Assembly: GCA_934663595.1 (NCBI GenBank)
Contig: CAKUKM010000006.1
Location: 67,629-131,628, forward strand
Length of the DNA stretch: 64,000 nucleotides
Origin: an uncultured Clostridia bacterium
GTDB lineage: Bacteria; Bacillota; Clostridia; Christensenellales; Aristaeellaceae
Direction: 5' to 3'
Each line of letters starts with the position of its first letter. Within the stretch, counting starts at the first letter, position 1. Below the pieces are notes generated by a model. It saw only the letters and a list, made by a program, of their open reading frames with translations, was not told the DNA's origin and searched no databases. Both the position numbers and the translations under genes were made by a program. Below, in pieces: positions 1 to 7,898 of the stretch.

Positions 1-854
1 TCAACGAGGCGGCGAACATCTTCAGCGAGCTGCAATCGGCGCTCGCGGCGGCGGAGCGCGTATTCGAGCTGCTGGACGAGCCGGAGGAGCCCGCCGATCT
101 GCCGGGCGCGCGGCCGCTGGAGGTAACTGCGGGCGAGGTACGGATTGCGCATTTGAATTTCGGCTATGATCCCGGCCGGGTCATCCTGAAGGACGTCAAT
201 CTCGTTGCGCCGCCGGGCAGCATGGTGGCGATCGTGGGGCCGACGGGCGCGGGCAAGACAACTCTGGTCAATCTTCTGATGCGCTTTTACGATCCGCAAT
301 CGGGCGAAATCACGATCGACGGGCAATCGATTCACGCGGTGACGCGCTCGAGTTTGCGCGGCGCGTTTTCGATGGTGCTGCAGGACACGTGGCTATTCGG
401 CGGCACGATTCACGACAACATTGCCTACGGCAATCCCGGCGCGACGCGCGAGGCGGTTATTGCCGCGGCGAAGGCGGCGCACATTCACTCGATGATTGAG
501 CGCCTGCCGAACGGCTACGACACGGTGATCACCGAGGATGGCACCAGCATTTCGAAGGGCCAGAAGCAGCTTCTGACCATTGCGCGCGCGATGCTACAGC
601 CGGCGCATTTGCTGATTCTCGATGAGGCGACCTCGAACGTGGACATTCGCACCGAATTCCGCATTCAGGAGGCGATGCGCGCGCTGATGCGCGGCAAGAC
701 CTGTTTCGTTATTGCGCACCGTTTATCGACCATTCGCAGTGCGGACACGATTCTCGTAGTACGCGATGGTGCGATTGTAGAGCAGGGCGATCACGAATCC
801 CTCATGAAAAAATCCGGTTTCTACGCCTCCCTCTATCGCGCCCAATTCTCCTAG
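1..854 (+). CDS. ABC exporter (fused permease/ATPase), 3' part only
   Basis: This is the C-terminal part of an MsbA/LmrA-type exporter half-transporter; the gene starts left of the window. The reading frame is open from base 3. It shows the end of the membrane domain, the linker helix (ending ERVFELLDEPEEP), then a full nucleotide-binding domain. Visible motifs are Walker A GPTGAGKT, Q-loop VLQDTW, a variant signature SKGQKQ in place of LSGGQ, Walker B LLILDEATSNVD and the switch histidine in IAHRLSTI. Family members pump lipids, peptides or drugs outward using ATP, usually as a dimer. The substrate cannot be read from this fragment. The TAG stop is followed at once by a dispersed hairpin element. 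Confidence 0.93.
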   Translation, partial: NEAANIFSELQSALAAAERVFELLDEPEEPADLPGARPLEVTAGEVRIAHLNFGYDPGRVILKDVNLVAPPGSMVAIVGPTGAGKTTLVNLLMRFYDPQSGEITIDGQSIHAVTRSSLRGAFSMVLQDTWLFGGTIHDNIAYGNPGATREAVIAAAKAAHIHSMIERLPNGYDTVITEDGTSISKGQKQLLTIARAMLQPAHLLILDEATSNVDIRTEFRIQEAMRALMRGKTCFVIAHRLSTIRSADTILVVRDGAIVEQGDHESLMKKSGFYASLYRAQFS

Positions 855-996
855 GCCGGCCGAGCCGGCGGTCGATTGCTGCCGCGCTTGGTCGGGACGA
901 TTTTGAGTCGGGAAGCGACTCAAAATCTGTCTTGGTTCGAAGCGACACTTTATTCCCATCTTACCGCAAATTGCGCCGCTTCCCGGCGCAATTTGC
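855..996 (+). repeat. Dispersed 3'-end hairpin element, copy 1 (after ABC exporter)
   Basis: It starts on the base after the exporter stop codon. Hairpin 1 is GCCGGC (855-860), loop CGA, GCCGGC (864-869). The conserved linker TTGCTGCCGCGCTTGGTCG is at 876-894. Hairpin 2 is a 12-bp perfect stem, 899-910 with 916-927, around the loop GGAAG (911-915). A third hairpin, 13 bp (966-978 with 984-996, loop CTTCC), lies 38 nt further on and is followed by TTTCTTTTTTT, as in an intrinsic terminator. The same three-part order with the same 38-nt gap recurs on the minus strand after glpK. Termination and 3'-end protection are inferred roles. Confidence 0.8.
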
Positions 997-1110
997 TTTC
1001 TTTTTTGGCTATTTCAATTAGAATCGACAAAAAAAGAAAGCGCTCAAGCCGCCACCACGGCGGCGCAGAGCGCGGTTTGATGGGAAAAACGTTCAGCTCC
1101 GTACAAACGC

Positions 1111-1233
1111 AGAAATCGGGTCGGGAAGCGACCCGATTTCTGGGGATATGCGCGGCAGCAAATGTCAGGCGGCACTGCCGCCCCCGATTTCTGGGGATAT
1201 GCGCGGCAGCAATTGGCCGGCGGCACTGCCGCC
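1111..1233 (-). repeat. Dispersed 3'-end hairpin element, copy 2, with 51-bp tandem duplication
   Basis: Read on the minus strand, this follows the acyl-CoA ligase stop. Hairpin 1 (GGCGGC AGT GCCGCC at 1233-1219) begins inside the stop codon. The linker TTGCTGCCGCGC lies at 1212-1201. Hairpin 1 and linker are then repeated (1182-1168 and 1161-1150) as part of a 51-bp direct repeat. Hairpin 2 is a 13-bp stem, 1111-1123 with 1129-1141, around the pentaloop. The stem differs from copy 1 (ATCGGGTCG type, not TTTGAGTCG) but still pairs fully. The stretch between copies 1 and 2 (997-1110) holds only an A/T-rich tract and no gene. Confidence 0.78.
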
Positions 1234-2930
1234 TAGCTGGCCGCGGATTCTTCTTGTTCCAGGACTCGGTAGGCTACTTTGCCTACCAGGGTCTTCGGAA
1301 GCTCAGCGCGGAATTCAATGTCGTAGGGCATCGCGTAGCGCGCAATCTTCGTCCGACAGTAGTCGAGGAGTTCCTTTTTGACCTGCTCGGAGGGCTCAAT
1401 GCCGGGCTTCAGCATGACAAACGCCTTCACCTTCTGCATCTTGTAGGGATCCTTTACGCCGATTACGCAGCTCATGTGTACGTATTCGTGCGCATCGAGA
1501 ATGTTTTCAATCTGCGACGGATAGACATTGTAACCGCTGGTAATGATCATGCGCTTGATGCGCTGGCGGAAATAGACGAATCCATCGGAATCCATCATGC
1601 CCAGATCGCCCGTGTGAATCCACGTCATGCCGTCGGCGTGTACGCGGCGCGTGTTCGCCGTCTCTTCGGGGTGATTGACGTATTCCAGCATCACCGTCGG
1701 GCCCGCCAGACAGATTTCGCCCTCCGTGCCGTAGGGCACTTCCTCTTCCGTGCCCACCTTCACGATCTTGTAATACGTGTCCGGGAACGGAATGCCGATC
1801 GAGCCCTCGCGGAACTCGTCGATCGGCGTAAGGCAGCTCGCGGTTACGCATTCGGTCGTGCCATAGCCCTCGCGAACGGAAATCTTCGCGCCGTGCTCGT
1901 GCAGGAACGCGTCGAAGCGCTTCTTCAGCTCCACCGACAGACTGTCGCCGCCGGAGAATACGCCCTTCAGGCAGGACAGATCGAGCTTCTCCAAACCGTC
2001 CACGCGCAGCAGCGCCTCGTACAGAGTCGGCACGCCCGCAATGAAGTTCGGGTGATGCTTCCTGAGCAGCTCCGCATACGTCTTCGGCGTGAACTGCGGA
2101 ACGAGAATGCACTGGCCGCCGTTGACGAGCATCGAATGAATGCTCACGCCCAGGCCGAAGCCATGGAACATCGGCATGATCGCCAGCATCTTGTCGCCGG
2201 GCGCGAACATCGGGTTCGTGGCGATGATCTGCGCGCCGAGAGCATTGAAATTCAGATTCGAAAGCAGAATGCCCTTCGTAACGCCGGTGGTTCCGCCGCT
2301 GTAGAGAATGACCGCCGGATCGTTTGCCGCGCGGGAAACGCGCACGTCCGTCATGCCCTTGCCCTTGGCGAGGAATTCCTTCCAGGTCAGATAGCTGCCA
2401 TCCTTCGGAAGCGGCGCGATCTTGCGTCCCTTCGTAAGCTGATAGCCCACCTTCATCAGGGGATTCAGGCCGTCCTTGATGCTGCAGACGATCATCGTCT
2501 TCAGCTTCGGCGTGTTGCGGCGGATGCTTTCGAATTTGTGATAGAACATGTCCACCGTGATCGCCGCGACGGATTCGGAATCGTTCAGATAGAACTCAAT
2601 CTCGCCCTCCGCGGACAGCGGGTGAATCATATTCGCAATCGCGCCGATCATGTTCACGCCATAGAACATCGCGATCGCCATCGGCATGTTCGGCAGGCAG
2701 ATCGTGACCTTCTCGCCCGGGCGCACGCCGCAGGCCTTCAGCGCCGCCGCGCACGCGTGAATCTCTTTGATCAGTTCGGGATATTTCGTGTTCGCGCCCA
2801 GGAAGTTGTAGGCAGTGAGCTTCGGATATTTCCCGGCGATCTTCTCGACCGCCTCCTCCATCGAGCACTGCTGGTATTCGAGATGACAGGGTACCGCGCC
2901 CATCTTGGCGTACCACGGAGTTCTGACCAT
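1233..2930 (-). CDS. AMP-binding acyl-CoA synthetase
   Basis: A 565-residue member of the ANL superfamily, which activates a carboxylic acid with ATP to an acyl-adenylate and then forms the CoA thioester. The phosphate-binding motif ILYSGGTTGVTKG is at about residues 208-220, followed by EGYGTTEC (adenine/aryl motif), WIHTGDLG (ribose-binding Asp) and the hinge RQRIKRMIITSGYNVYPSQI. The C-terminal catalytic lysine is likely in LPKTLVGKVAYR. Length is normal for medium/long-chain fatty acyl-CoA ligases. The ATG overlaps the stop of the upstream E2-like gene by one base (TAATG), so the two are translationally coupled and probably act in sequence: acyl activation, then acyl transfer. Acyl chain specificity is unknown. 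Confidence 0.92.
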   Translation of the reverse strand: MVRTPWYAKMGAVPCHLEYQQCSMEEAVEKIAGKYPKLTAYNFLGANTKYPELIKEIHACAAALKACGVRPGEKVTICLPNMPMAIAMFYGVNMIGAIANMIHPLSAEGEIEFYLNDSESVAAITVDMFYHKFESIRRNTPKLKTMIVCSIKDGLNPLMKVGYQLTKGRKIAPLPKDGSYLTWKEFLAKGKGMTDVRVSRAANDPAVILYSGGTTGVTKGILLSNLNFNALGAQIIATNPMFAPGDKMLAIMPMFHGFGLGVSIHSMLVNGGQCILVPQFTPKTYAELLRKHHPNFIAGVPTLYEALLRVDGLEKLDLSCLKGVFSGGDSLSVELKKRFDAFLHEHGAKISVREGYGTTECVTASCLTPIDEFREGSIGIPFPDTYYKIVKVGTEEEVPYGTEGEICLAGPTVMLEYVNHPEETANTRRVHADGMTWIHTGDLGMMDSDGFVYFRQRIKRMIITSGYNVYPSQIENILDAHEYVHMSCVIGVKDPYKMQKVKAFVMLKPGIEPSEQVKKELLDYCRTKIARYAMPYDIEFRAELPKTLVGKVAYRVLEQEESAAS

Positions 2931-3805
2931 TACAGCTCCACCTCTTTGTCGGCCCTCTCTTCGAGAAGCTCAGGATTTTGCAGAAGATGCTTCAAAATGC
3001 GGATGCTCTTGGAATAGTAATACCCATCCGCGATGCGTTCATCCAGCGTGATGCTCATGTCCATCACCATGCGCGCCTCAATCGCGCCCGTTTCCGTCAC
3101 CACCGGCGCCAGATGCTTTTGCCCCAGCACCACGAAGATCGAGCACGTGCCCCAGTTGCTCAGGTGATGATAATTTGCGTTCAGCCTGATCGAACCGAGA
3201 TTCGAAATCAGCACCGTCGCGTGGTTCGGGTCGGTCCTGATCAGCGAATCCGGCACGTGGCCGTAGTAATCCAGCAGATTCAGAATGTGCATCGCGATGC
3301 GCATCAGCCACCGCGGCAGGTGCGTGAACATCTCCATGCCCTTCGTGGAGTTGTCCATCTGATCCGCGCGGCGGCAGGTGTGAACTTCCTCCATCACCTT
3401 CGCGTGCATCGTATCGATCGTGGTCTCCGGGCCGAATTTCAGAAACGCGAGCGCCTCTTCGCCGTTGTCGGCAAACTGCTTTTTCACGACAAACGCGAGG
3501 CTGATGCAATTGCGATCGTACATGCGATGACCCTTGATGAAGCGATTCATCTTGGGGCGAAGCGTGATCGTGCGCACCAGAGCGGCGTTCACCGCGTGCA
3601 TCAGCGTATATTTATCGCTCGTTCTGCCCTCGTTTTTCTTGTTCAGATAGGCTTCCAGCGCCGTGATATCGATCTGCTCGGTCACGACCGCCTCGTTATC
3701 GGCGCGATTCGGATAAAGATACGGCATGAAAAAATGCAGCGGATCCTTGTCGCGAACCAGCCAGCCGTCCTTGCGGTCCCCCCAGCGCCGCCTGGAATTC
3801 GCCAT
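2930..3805 (-). CDS. E2/CAT-like acyltransferase with altered catalytic motif
   Basis: A 291-residue protein resembling the catalytic core of 2-oxo acid dehydrogenase E2 subunits and chloramphenicol acetyltransferase. It has no lipoyl or E3-binding domain. The C-terminal motif, normally DHRxxDG with the catalytic histidine, reads DERIADG (residues 255-261), so glutamate replaces histidine. There is an HH pair at 213-214 and an NLGS segment (202-205), as in the fold. It cannot be a normal pyruvate dehydrogenase E2: no E1 or E3 genes are near. Coupling to the acyl-CoA synthetase suggests an acyltransferase or acyl-binding role for activated acids, which is inference. The start ATG is 15 nt after a GGGGG-containing leader. 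Confidence 0.8.
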   Translation of the reverse strand: MANSRRRWGDRKDGWLVRDKDPLHFFMPYLYPNRADNEAVVTEQIDITALEAYLNKKNEGRTSDKYTLMHAVNAALVRTITLRPKMNRFIKGHRMYDRNCISLAFVVKKQFADNGEEALAFLKFGPETTIDTMHAKVMEEVHTCRRADQMDNSTKGMEMFTHLPRWLMRIAMHILNLLDYYGHVPDSLIRTDPNHATVLISNLGSIRLNANYHHLSNWGTCSIFVVLGQKHLAPVVTETGAIEARMVMDMSITLDERIADGYYYSKSIRILKHLLQNPELLEERADKEVEL

Positions 3806-3949
3806 ATTGTTCTACCCCCAAACAATCTCTTATGAAAATACAGAATCAGTTTATCATATTTCCGCCGCATTTTCTACACCTTTTGTTCGAACGCTGGTTG
3901 CATAATCGGGAAATGCGCAATTTTTAACTTGTTTTGGGCGGGAATATGC

Positions 3950-3955
3950 TATAAT
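3950..3955 (+). promoter_or_regulatory. Extended -10 promoter of the phosphodiesterase gene
   Basis: TGCTATAAT gives an extended -10 box with TATAAT at 3950-3955. A weak TTGTTT lies upstream at 3929-3934 with short spacing. It sits 40 nt before the start codon. Confidence 0.6.
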
Positions 3956-3994
3956 CAATGCGCTGAAACCTGAATTCCGAGGGAGGATACCGAT

Positions 3995-4543
3995 ATGAAA
4001 CTGCTGATTGCATCCGATATTCACGGCTCCGCGCGCTGGTGCGAGGCGCTTCTGGCGGCATGGGACGCGGAAAAACCCGATCGCGCGCTGCTGCTGGGCG
4101 ACCTGCTGTACCACGGCCCGCGCAACGACCTGCCCGACGATTACGCGCCGAAAAGGGTAATTGAAATGCTGAACGCGCGCAGGAGCGAGATTCTCTGCGT
4201 GCGCGGCAATTGCGAGGCGGAGGTGGACCAGATGGTGCTCGCGTTCCCGGTGATGGCCGATTACGCGGCGCTGCTGCTGGACGGCCACACCGTATACGCC
4301 ACGCACGGCCACCTGTTCGGCGAGGACAATCCCCCCGCGCTGCAGCCGGGCGATTTTCTGCTCTGCGGGCACACGCACGTGCCGTGCTGCCATCGCCGCG
4401 AGGGCTTCACCTATCTGAATCCGGGCTCGACCTCGATTCCGAAGGCAAATTCGCCGCATTCCTATGCGATTCTGGAAAACGGAACGATGGAATGGAAAAA
4501 TCTGGAAACGGGCGAGACCTATTTAAAAGAGGTTCTCTGGTAA
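3995..4543 (+). CDS. yfcE: YfcE-type metallophosphoesterase
   Basis: A 182-residue single-domain calcineurin-like phosphodiesterase. Family members use two metal ions to hydrolyse phosphodiesters or phosphoproteins in the cytosol. The metal ligands are visible in order: DIHG (Asp8, His10), GDLLYHG, RGNCE (Asn/His ligand motif), THGH and CGHTHVP near residues 126-132. Length matches E. coli YfcE. The GGGAGG box at 3980-3985 sets the ATG. It is a single-gene unit: its own promoter lies upstream and a hairpin follows at 4553-4580. Confidence 0.9.
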   Translation: MKLLIASDIHGSARWCEALLAAWDAEKPDRALLLGDLLYHGPRNDLPDDYAPKRVIEMLNARRSEILCVRGNCEAEVDQMVLAFPVMADYAALLLDGHTVYATHGHLFGEDNPPALQPGDFLLCGHTHVPCCHRREGFTYLNPGSTSIPKANSPHSYAILENGTMEWKNLETGETYLKEVLW

Positions 4544-4552
4544 AAAAAACAT

Positions 4553-4598
4553 CGCCGCCGCTTGAATAAAAGCGACGGCGCATTGATTTACTTTTTTT
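4553..4598 (+). terminator. Terminator after yfcE
   Basis: CGCCGCCGCTT (4553-4563) pairs with AAGCGACGGCG (4570-4580) with one mismatch. A seven-T run follows at about 4592-4598. Confidence 0.65.
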
Positions 4599-4623
4599 CC
4601 CCTTGTGCAAGCAACGCCGCTTC

Positions 4624-4944
4624 TCAGATCAGCCGCATTGCGAGCATGACCGCCGCCGTGCCCAGGAAGATGCTCAGGAGCGTATTTTTCTTCCATTTAT
4701 AGCTCGCCGCGACCACCAGCACGCCGATTCCCTGCGGAATGCCGGTATTTACCGGATTTGCAAACGCGTCCTTCAGGCAGTACACCACCAGCACCGCCAT
4801 GATCGCCATCGGCAGCCGCTGGCCCAGTCGCTTCAGCCAGTCCGGCATCGGGCGGTTTTTCGTGAAAATCAGAAACGGCAGCGCGCGCAGGCCGAGCGTG
4901 CACGCCACGGAAACCAGCATCGCAAGCAGCGTATGCTCCGTCAT
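4624..4944 (-). CDS. azlD: AzlD family branched-chain amino acid exporter subunit
   Basis: A 106-residue, very hydrophobic protein with about four membrane helices. AzlD is the small partner of AzlC; together they export branched-chain amino acids or toxic analogues such as azaleucine. The ATG (4942-4944) overlaps the azlC stop as ATGA, so the pair is co-translated. Longer upstream readings in this frame run through azlC and lack a ribosome binding site of their own. The family motif LRALPFLIF is present near the N terminus. Confidence 0.9.
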   Translation of the reverse strand: MTEHTLLAMLVSVACTLGLRALPFLIFTKNRPMPDWLKRLGQRLPMAIMAVLVVYCLKDAFANPVNTGIPQGIGVLVVAASYKWKKNTLLSIFLGTAAVMLAMRLI

Positions 4945-5624
4945 TGCGCCTTCGCCCCCTTCCGATTCGGAATCAGCAATAGCGCCGACGTGGCCAGCAG
5001 CGCCGGCAGCATGAACGAGCTTCCGCCGAAGATCGCCAGCGCAATCAGCGCAATTCCGCCGCCCAGCAGCGCCGGCTTTTTGTCCGCCGCCTGCTCCCAC
5101 TGGCCCATCAGGATGATCACAAACAGCGCCGTCATGCAAAAATCAATGCCCGACATGTCCCACGGAATCAGATTGCCCGCCACGCAGCCGCACACCGTGG
5201 CCACCGCCCAGTACAGCCAGCTCAGCAGCGCGACATAAAACATAACCTCGCGCCGGTTCGGCTGATCCTCCGGAATCGAAAGATTCACAGCGTACGTCTC
5301 GTCCGTCATCGTGTGGATCATCAGCGGCTTCTTCCAGCCCATTTTCGAAAAATCCTCCAGAAAGGTGATCGAATAAAACAGCTGCCGGCCGTTCATCAGA
5401 AGCGCCGTAATCGCAATCAGCCCCAGGCTCGTTCCGCCCGCCAGAAACGAGATCAGCACGAACTGAAACGCCCCCGTATACACCGCGACGCTCGCCAGCA
5501 GCGCGACATACCACTTCTGCCCCGCCTCCGCCATCATCATGCCATAGGCCATTCCCACAAACGCATAGCTGCACAGGATCGGTATCGAGCGCCGAAAGGC
5601 CTCCCGAAACGCCGATTGCTTCAT
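4941..5624 (-). CDS. azlC: AzlC family branched-chain amino acid exporter
   Basis: A 227-residue membrane protein with six to seven predicted helices and typical AzlC segments (GMAYGMMMAEAG, VYTGAFQFVLISFLAGG, LLMNGRQLFYS). It is the main channel subunit; AzlD follows with a 4-base overlap. A sigma-A promoter lies at 5675-5703 on the same strand. A second azlC/azlD pair occurs at 37-38 kb, so the organism probably handles more than one amino acid this way. Confidence 0.92.
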   Translation of the reverse strand: MKQSAFREAFRRSIPILCSYAFVGMAYGMMMAEAGQKWYVALLASVAVYTGAFQFVLISFLAGGTSLGLIAITALLMNGRQLFYSITFLEDFSKMGWKKPLMIHTMTDETYAVNLSIPEDQPNRREVMFYVALLSWLYWAVATVCGCVAGNLIPWDMSGIDFCMTALFVIILMGQWEQAADKKPALLGGGIALIALAIFGGSSFMLPALLATSALLLIPNRKGAKAQ

Positions 5625-5674
5625 CTTTATCTCCTCTTTTCCGCAAGTTAGCCCAGCAAATTCATGGGTAATTC

Positions 5675-5703
5675 ATACTAGCACAGAAATCCGCGCCTGT
5701 CAA
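5675..5703 (-). promoter_or_regulatory. Promoter of azlCD
   Basis: On the minus strand, TTGACA (5703-5698), a 17-bp spacer, then TAGTAT (5680-5675). Its -35 is only 12 bp from the -35 of the divergent DUF1003 promoter. Confidence 0.75.
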
Positions 5704-5715
5704 ATGAAAGAATGG

Positions 5716-5744
5716 TTGCGAATGCGGCGCGGGCATGTTATAAT
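5716..5744 (+). promoter_or_regulatory. Promoter of the DUF1003 gene
   Basis: TTGCGA (5716-5721), 17 bp, TATAAT (5739-5744), with an extended TGT before the -10. The same TTGCGA/17/TATAAT arrangement occurs at 6280-6308. Confidence 0.8.
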
Positions 5745-5774
5745 TTACGGCAAAGTCCGTCAGGAGGAAGCGTC

Positions 5775-6275
5775 ATGAAAAAGGAAAACGATCGCGCGCG
5801 GATCATCCGCGAGCTGATTCACACCACGGATCGCGAATTCACCGATGAGGAACTGATTCATCAGCTGACCGCCACCAAAATCACGCGCCGCGCGGAGCCG
5901 GACAAGCCGACGCTCGGCCAGCGCGCCTCGGACGCCGTCGCCCGCTTTGCCGGCAGCTGGGCGTTTATATTCAGCTTTATCGGCGTAATGGTGGGCTGGA
6001 TGGTGGTCAACGTCGCGCTGAGCGCGCGGGCGTTCGACGCCTATCCGTTCATCCTGCTGAATCTGGTGCTATCGTGCATCGCCGCGGTGCAGGCGCCGCT
6101 GATTATGATGAGCCAGAACCGCCAGGAGGCGAAGGATCGCGAGCGCGCGGAAAACGATTATCGCGTGAACCTGAAAAACGAGCTGATTATCGACGATCTG
6201 CACCAGAAGCTGGATCGCGTATTGGAAAATCAGGAGGAACTCAAGCGCCGGCTGGATCGGCTGGAGAAGAAATAG
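5775..6275 (+). CDS. DUF1003 membrane protein
   Basis: A 166-residue protein with two membrane helices (about residues 55-77 and 87-108) separated by the typical AFDAYPFILLNLVLSCIAA segment and followed by MMSQNRQEAKDRERAE, the signature of DUF1003. The C-terminal 45 residues are a charged coiled coil (LHQKLDRVLENQEELKRRL). The function of the family is not established. The start follows AGGAGG (5762-5767). A longer reading from 5712 would begin inside the promoter and is rejected. Confidence 0.88.
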   Translation: MKKENDRARIIRELIHTTDREFTDEELIHQLTATKITRRAEPDKPTLGQRASDAVARFAGSWAFIFSFIGVMVGWMVVNVALSARAFDAYPFILLNLVLSCIAAVQAPLIMMSQNRQEAKDRERAENDYRVNLKNELIIDDLHQKLDRVLENQEELKRRLDRLEKK

Positions 6276-6279
6276 CGCG

Positions 6280-6308
6280 TTGCGAACGCGGCGGCAATGT
6301 GCTATAAT
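6280..6308 (+). promoter_or_regulatory. Promoter of the carboxypeptidase gene
   Basis: TTGCGA (6280-6285), 17 bp, TATAAT (6303-6308) preceded by TGC. It begins just after the DUF1003 stop, so the two genes are separate transcription units. Confidence 0.78.
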
Positions 6309-6362
6309 TCTCCTGAAGGCGCGCCTTATTGGAACAAACGCGCTTCAGACAGGAGGAGTTAT

Positions 6363-7859
6363 ATGGAACTGAACGAAATGGTTTCGCGCCTGACCGCACT
6401 GCAGAAGCGCATCGTCGCATACCATCACGCCATGGGCCTGATTTCCTACGACGGCCAGACCACCGCGCCGCGCGGCTCCGGCGAAAACCGCGCCGAAACG
6501 CTCGGCATGCTGAGCGAGGAGATCTACAAGCTCACCACCGGAGAAGAAACGGTCGCGCTGCTGGACGCGCTGGCGGAGCGCACGGGCGAACTGGACGAGA
6601 CGACGAACCGCATCGTGGAGGTCATGCGCCGCGACATTCTGGAAATGCGCAAAATCCCGGCGGAGGAATACATTGAATTCCAGAAGCTGTACAGTATTTC
6701 GCAGGACGTATGGCACGAGGCGAAGGAAAAGAGCGATTTTTCCATGTTCGAGCCGTATCTTAAGCGCGTGGTGGAATCGATGCAGAAGATCGCGCGCTAC
6801 GTCGCCCCCGAAAAGAACGCCTATGATTACTGGCTGGACAATTTCGAGCGCGGACTGACTCGCGAAAAGTGCGATCAGTTCTTCGGCGCGCTGAAATCGG
6901 GGCTCGTTCCGCTGATTGAGAAGGTGAAAAACGCGCCGCAGCCGGACGACAGCTTCCTGCACGGCGATTTCCCGATCGAGAAGCAGCGAATCCTGTCCGA
7001 CAGGCTGATGGAGATCATGCACATCGACCGCAATCACTGCGGCATCGGCGAAACCGAGCATCCGTTTACCACGAATTTCACGAAATACGACGTGCGCATC
7101 ACGACGAACTACGATCCCCACGATTTCTCCAGCTCCATGTACAGCGTGATCCACGAGGGCGGACACGCGCTGTACGAGCTGCACATCGCGGATCGGCTCG
7201 CCTACACGATGATCGGCTCCGGCGTATCGATGGGCATTCACGAAAGCCAGTCGCGATTCTATGAAAACCTGCTCGGCCGCTCGTTCGGCTTCGTCAAAAA
7301 CGTATCCCCCGTCCTGCGCGAGCTGTTCCCGCATCTGGAAAGCGTGACCGACGAGCAGCTGTATCGGGCGCTAAACAAGTCCACGCCGTCGCTGATTCGC
7401 ACGCTCGCGGACGAGCTGACCTATTGCCTGCACATCATGGTGCGCTACGAGCTGGAAAAGCGCCTGTTCGACGGCTCTCTCGCCGTGCACGATCTGCCGC
7501 GCGAATGGAACCGGCTGTATAAGGAAACGCTCGGCCTCGACGTTCCGAACGATCGCGAGGGCGTGCTGCAGGACAGCCACTGGTCGTTCGGCGCAATCGG
7601 CTATTTCCCGAGCTACGCGCTGGGCAGCGCCTATGGCGCGCAGCTGCTGAGGAAGATGCGCGAGACGGTGGACGTGGACGCGTGCCTGGATGCGGGCGAC
7701 CTGAAGCCGATCAACGCCTGGCTCGAAGAGCACATCTGGCAGTACGGCGCGCTGTACCAGCCGGAAGCGCTGCTGCAAAAAGCGCTCGGCGAGCCCTTCG
7801 ACCCGAATTGCTACGTCCAGTACCTCACGGAGAAATATTCAAAGCTGTATAATCTCTAA
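6363..7859 (+). CDS. Carboxypeptidase M32 (Taq-type metallopeptidase)
   Basis: A 498-residue cytosolic zinc/cobalt carboxypeptidase that removes C-terminal residues, usually not proline. The metal site HEGGH is within VIHEGGHALYE at about residues 260-270. HESQSRFYENLLGRS follows with the third metal-ligand glutamate, and the C-terminal substrate region (IRTLADELTYCLH, then GYFPSYALGSAYGAQL) is intact. Length matches Taq and B. subtilis enzymes. The ATG follows AGGAGG at 6352-6357. The gene has its own promoter and a strong terminator. Confidence 0.94.
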   Translation: MELNEMVSRLTALQKRIVAYHHAMGLISYDGQTTAPRGSGENRAETLGMLSEEIYKLTTGEETVALLDALAERTGELDETTNRIVEVMRRDILEMRKIPAEEYIEFQKLYSISQDVWHEAKEKSDFSMFEPYLKRVVESMQKIARYVAPEKNAYDYWLDNFERGLTREKCDQFFGALKSGLVPLIEKVKNAPQPDDSFLHGDFPIEKQRILSDRLMEIMHIDRNHCGIGETEHPFTTNFTKYDVRITTNYDPHDFSSSMYSVIHEGGHALYELHIADRLAYTMIGSGVSMGIHESQSRFYENLLGRSFGFVKNVSPVLRELFPHLESVTDEQLYRALNKSTPSLIRTLADELTYCLHIMVRYELEKRLFDGSLAVHDLPREWNRLYKETLGLDVPNDREGVLQDSHWSFGAIGYFPSYALGSAYGAQLLRKMRETVDVDACLDAGDLKPINAWLEEHIWQYGALYQPEALLQKALGEPFDPNCYVQYLTEKYSKLYNL

Positions 7860-7866
7860 TTCAAAG

Positions 7867-7898
7867 GGCGGCGAGGGTTTTCCCTCGCCGCCTTTTTT
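7867..7898 (+). terminator. Terminator after carboxypeptidase
   Basis: An 11-bp perfect stem, 7867-7877 with 7882-7892, loop TTTT, followed by six T (7893-7898). Confidence 0.92.

Noticed and set aside
876..3017. A 713-codon open frame on the plus strand
   Set aside because: It is the complement of the acyl-CoA synthetase gene, rich in Arg/His/Ala as expected of an antisense reading in GC-rich DNA, and has no ribosome binding site.
3682..3870. Small minus-strand frame before the E2-like gene
   Set aside because: It overlaps the well-supported E2-like coding region in another frame and has no motif.
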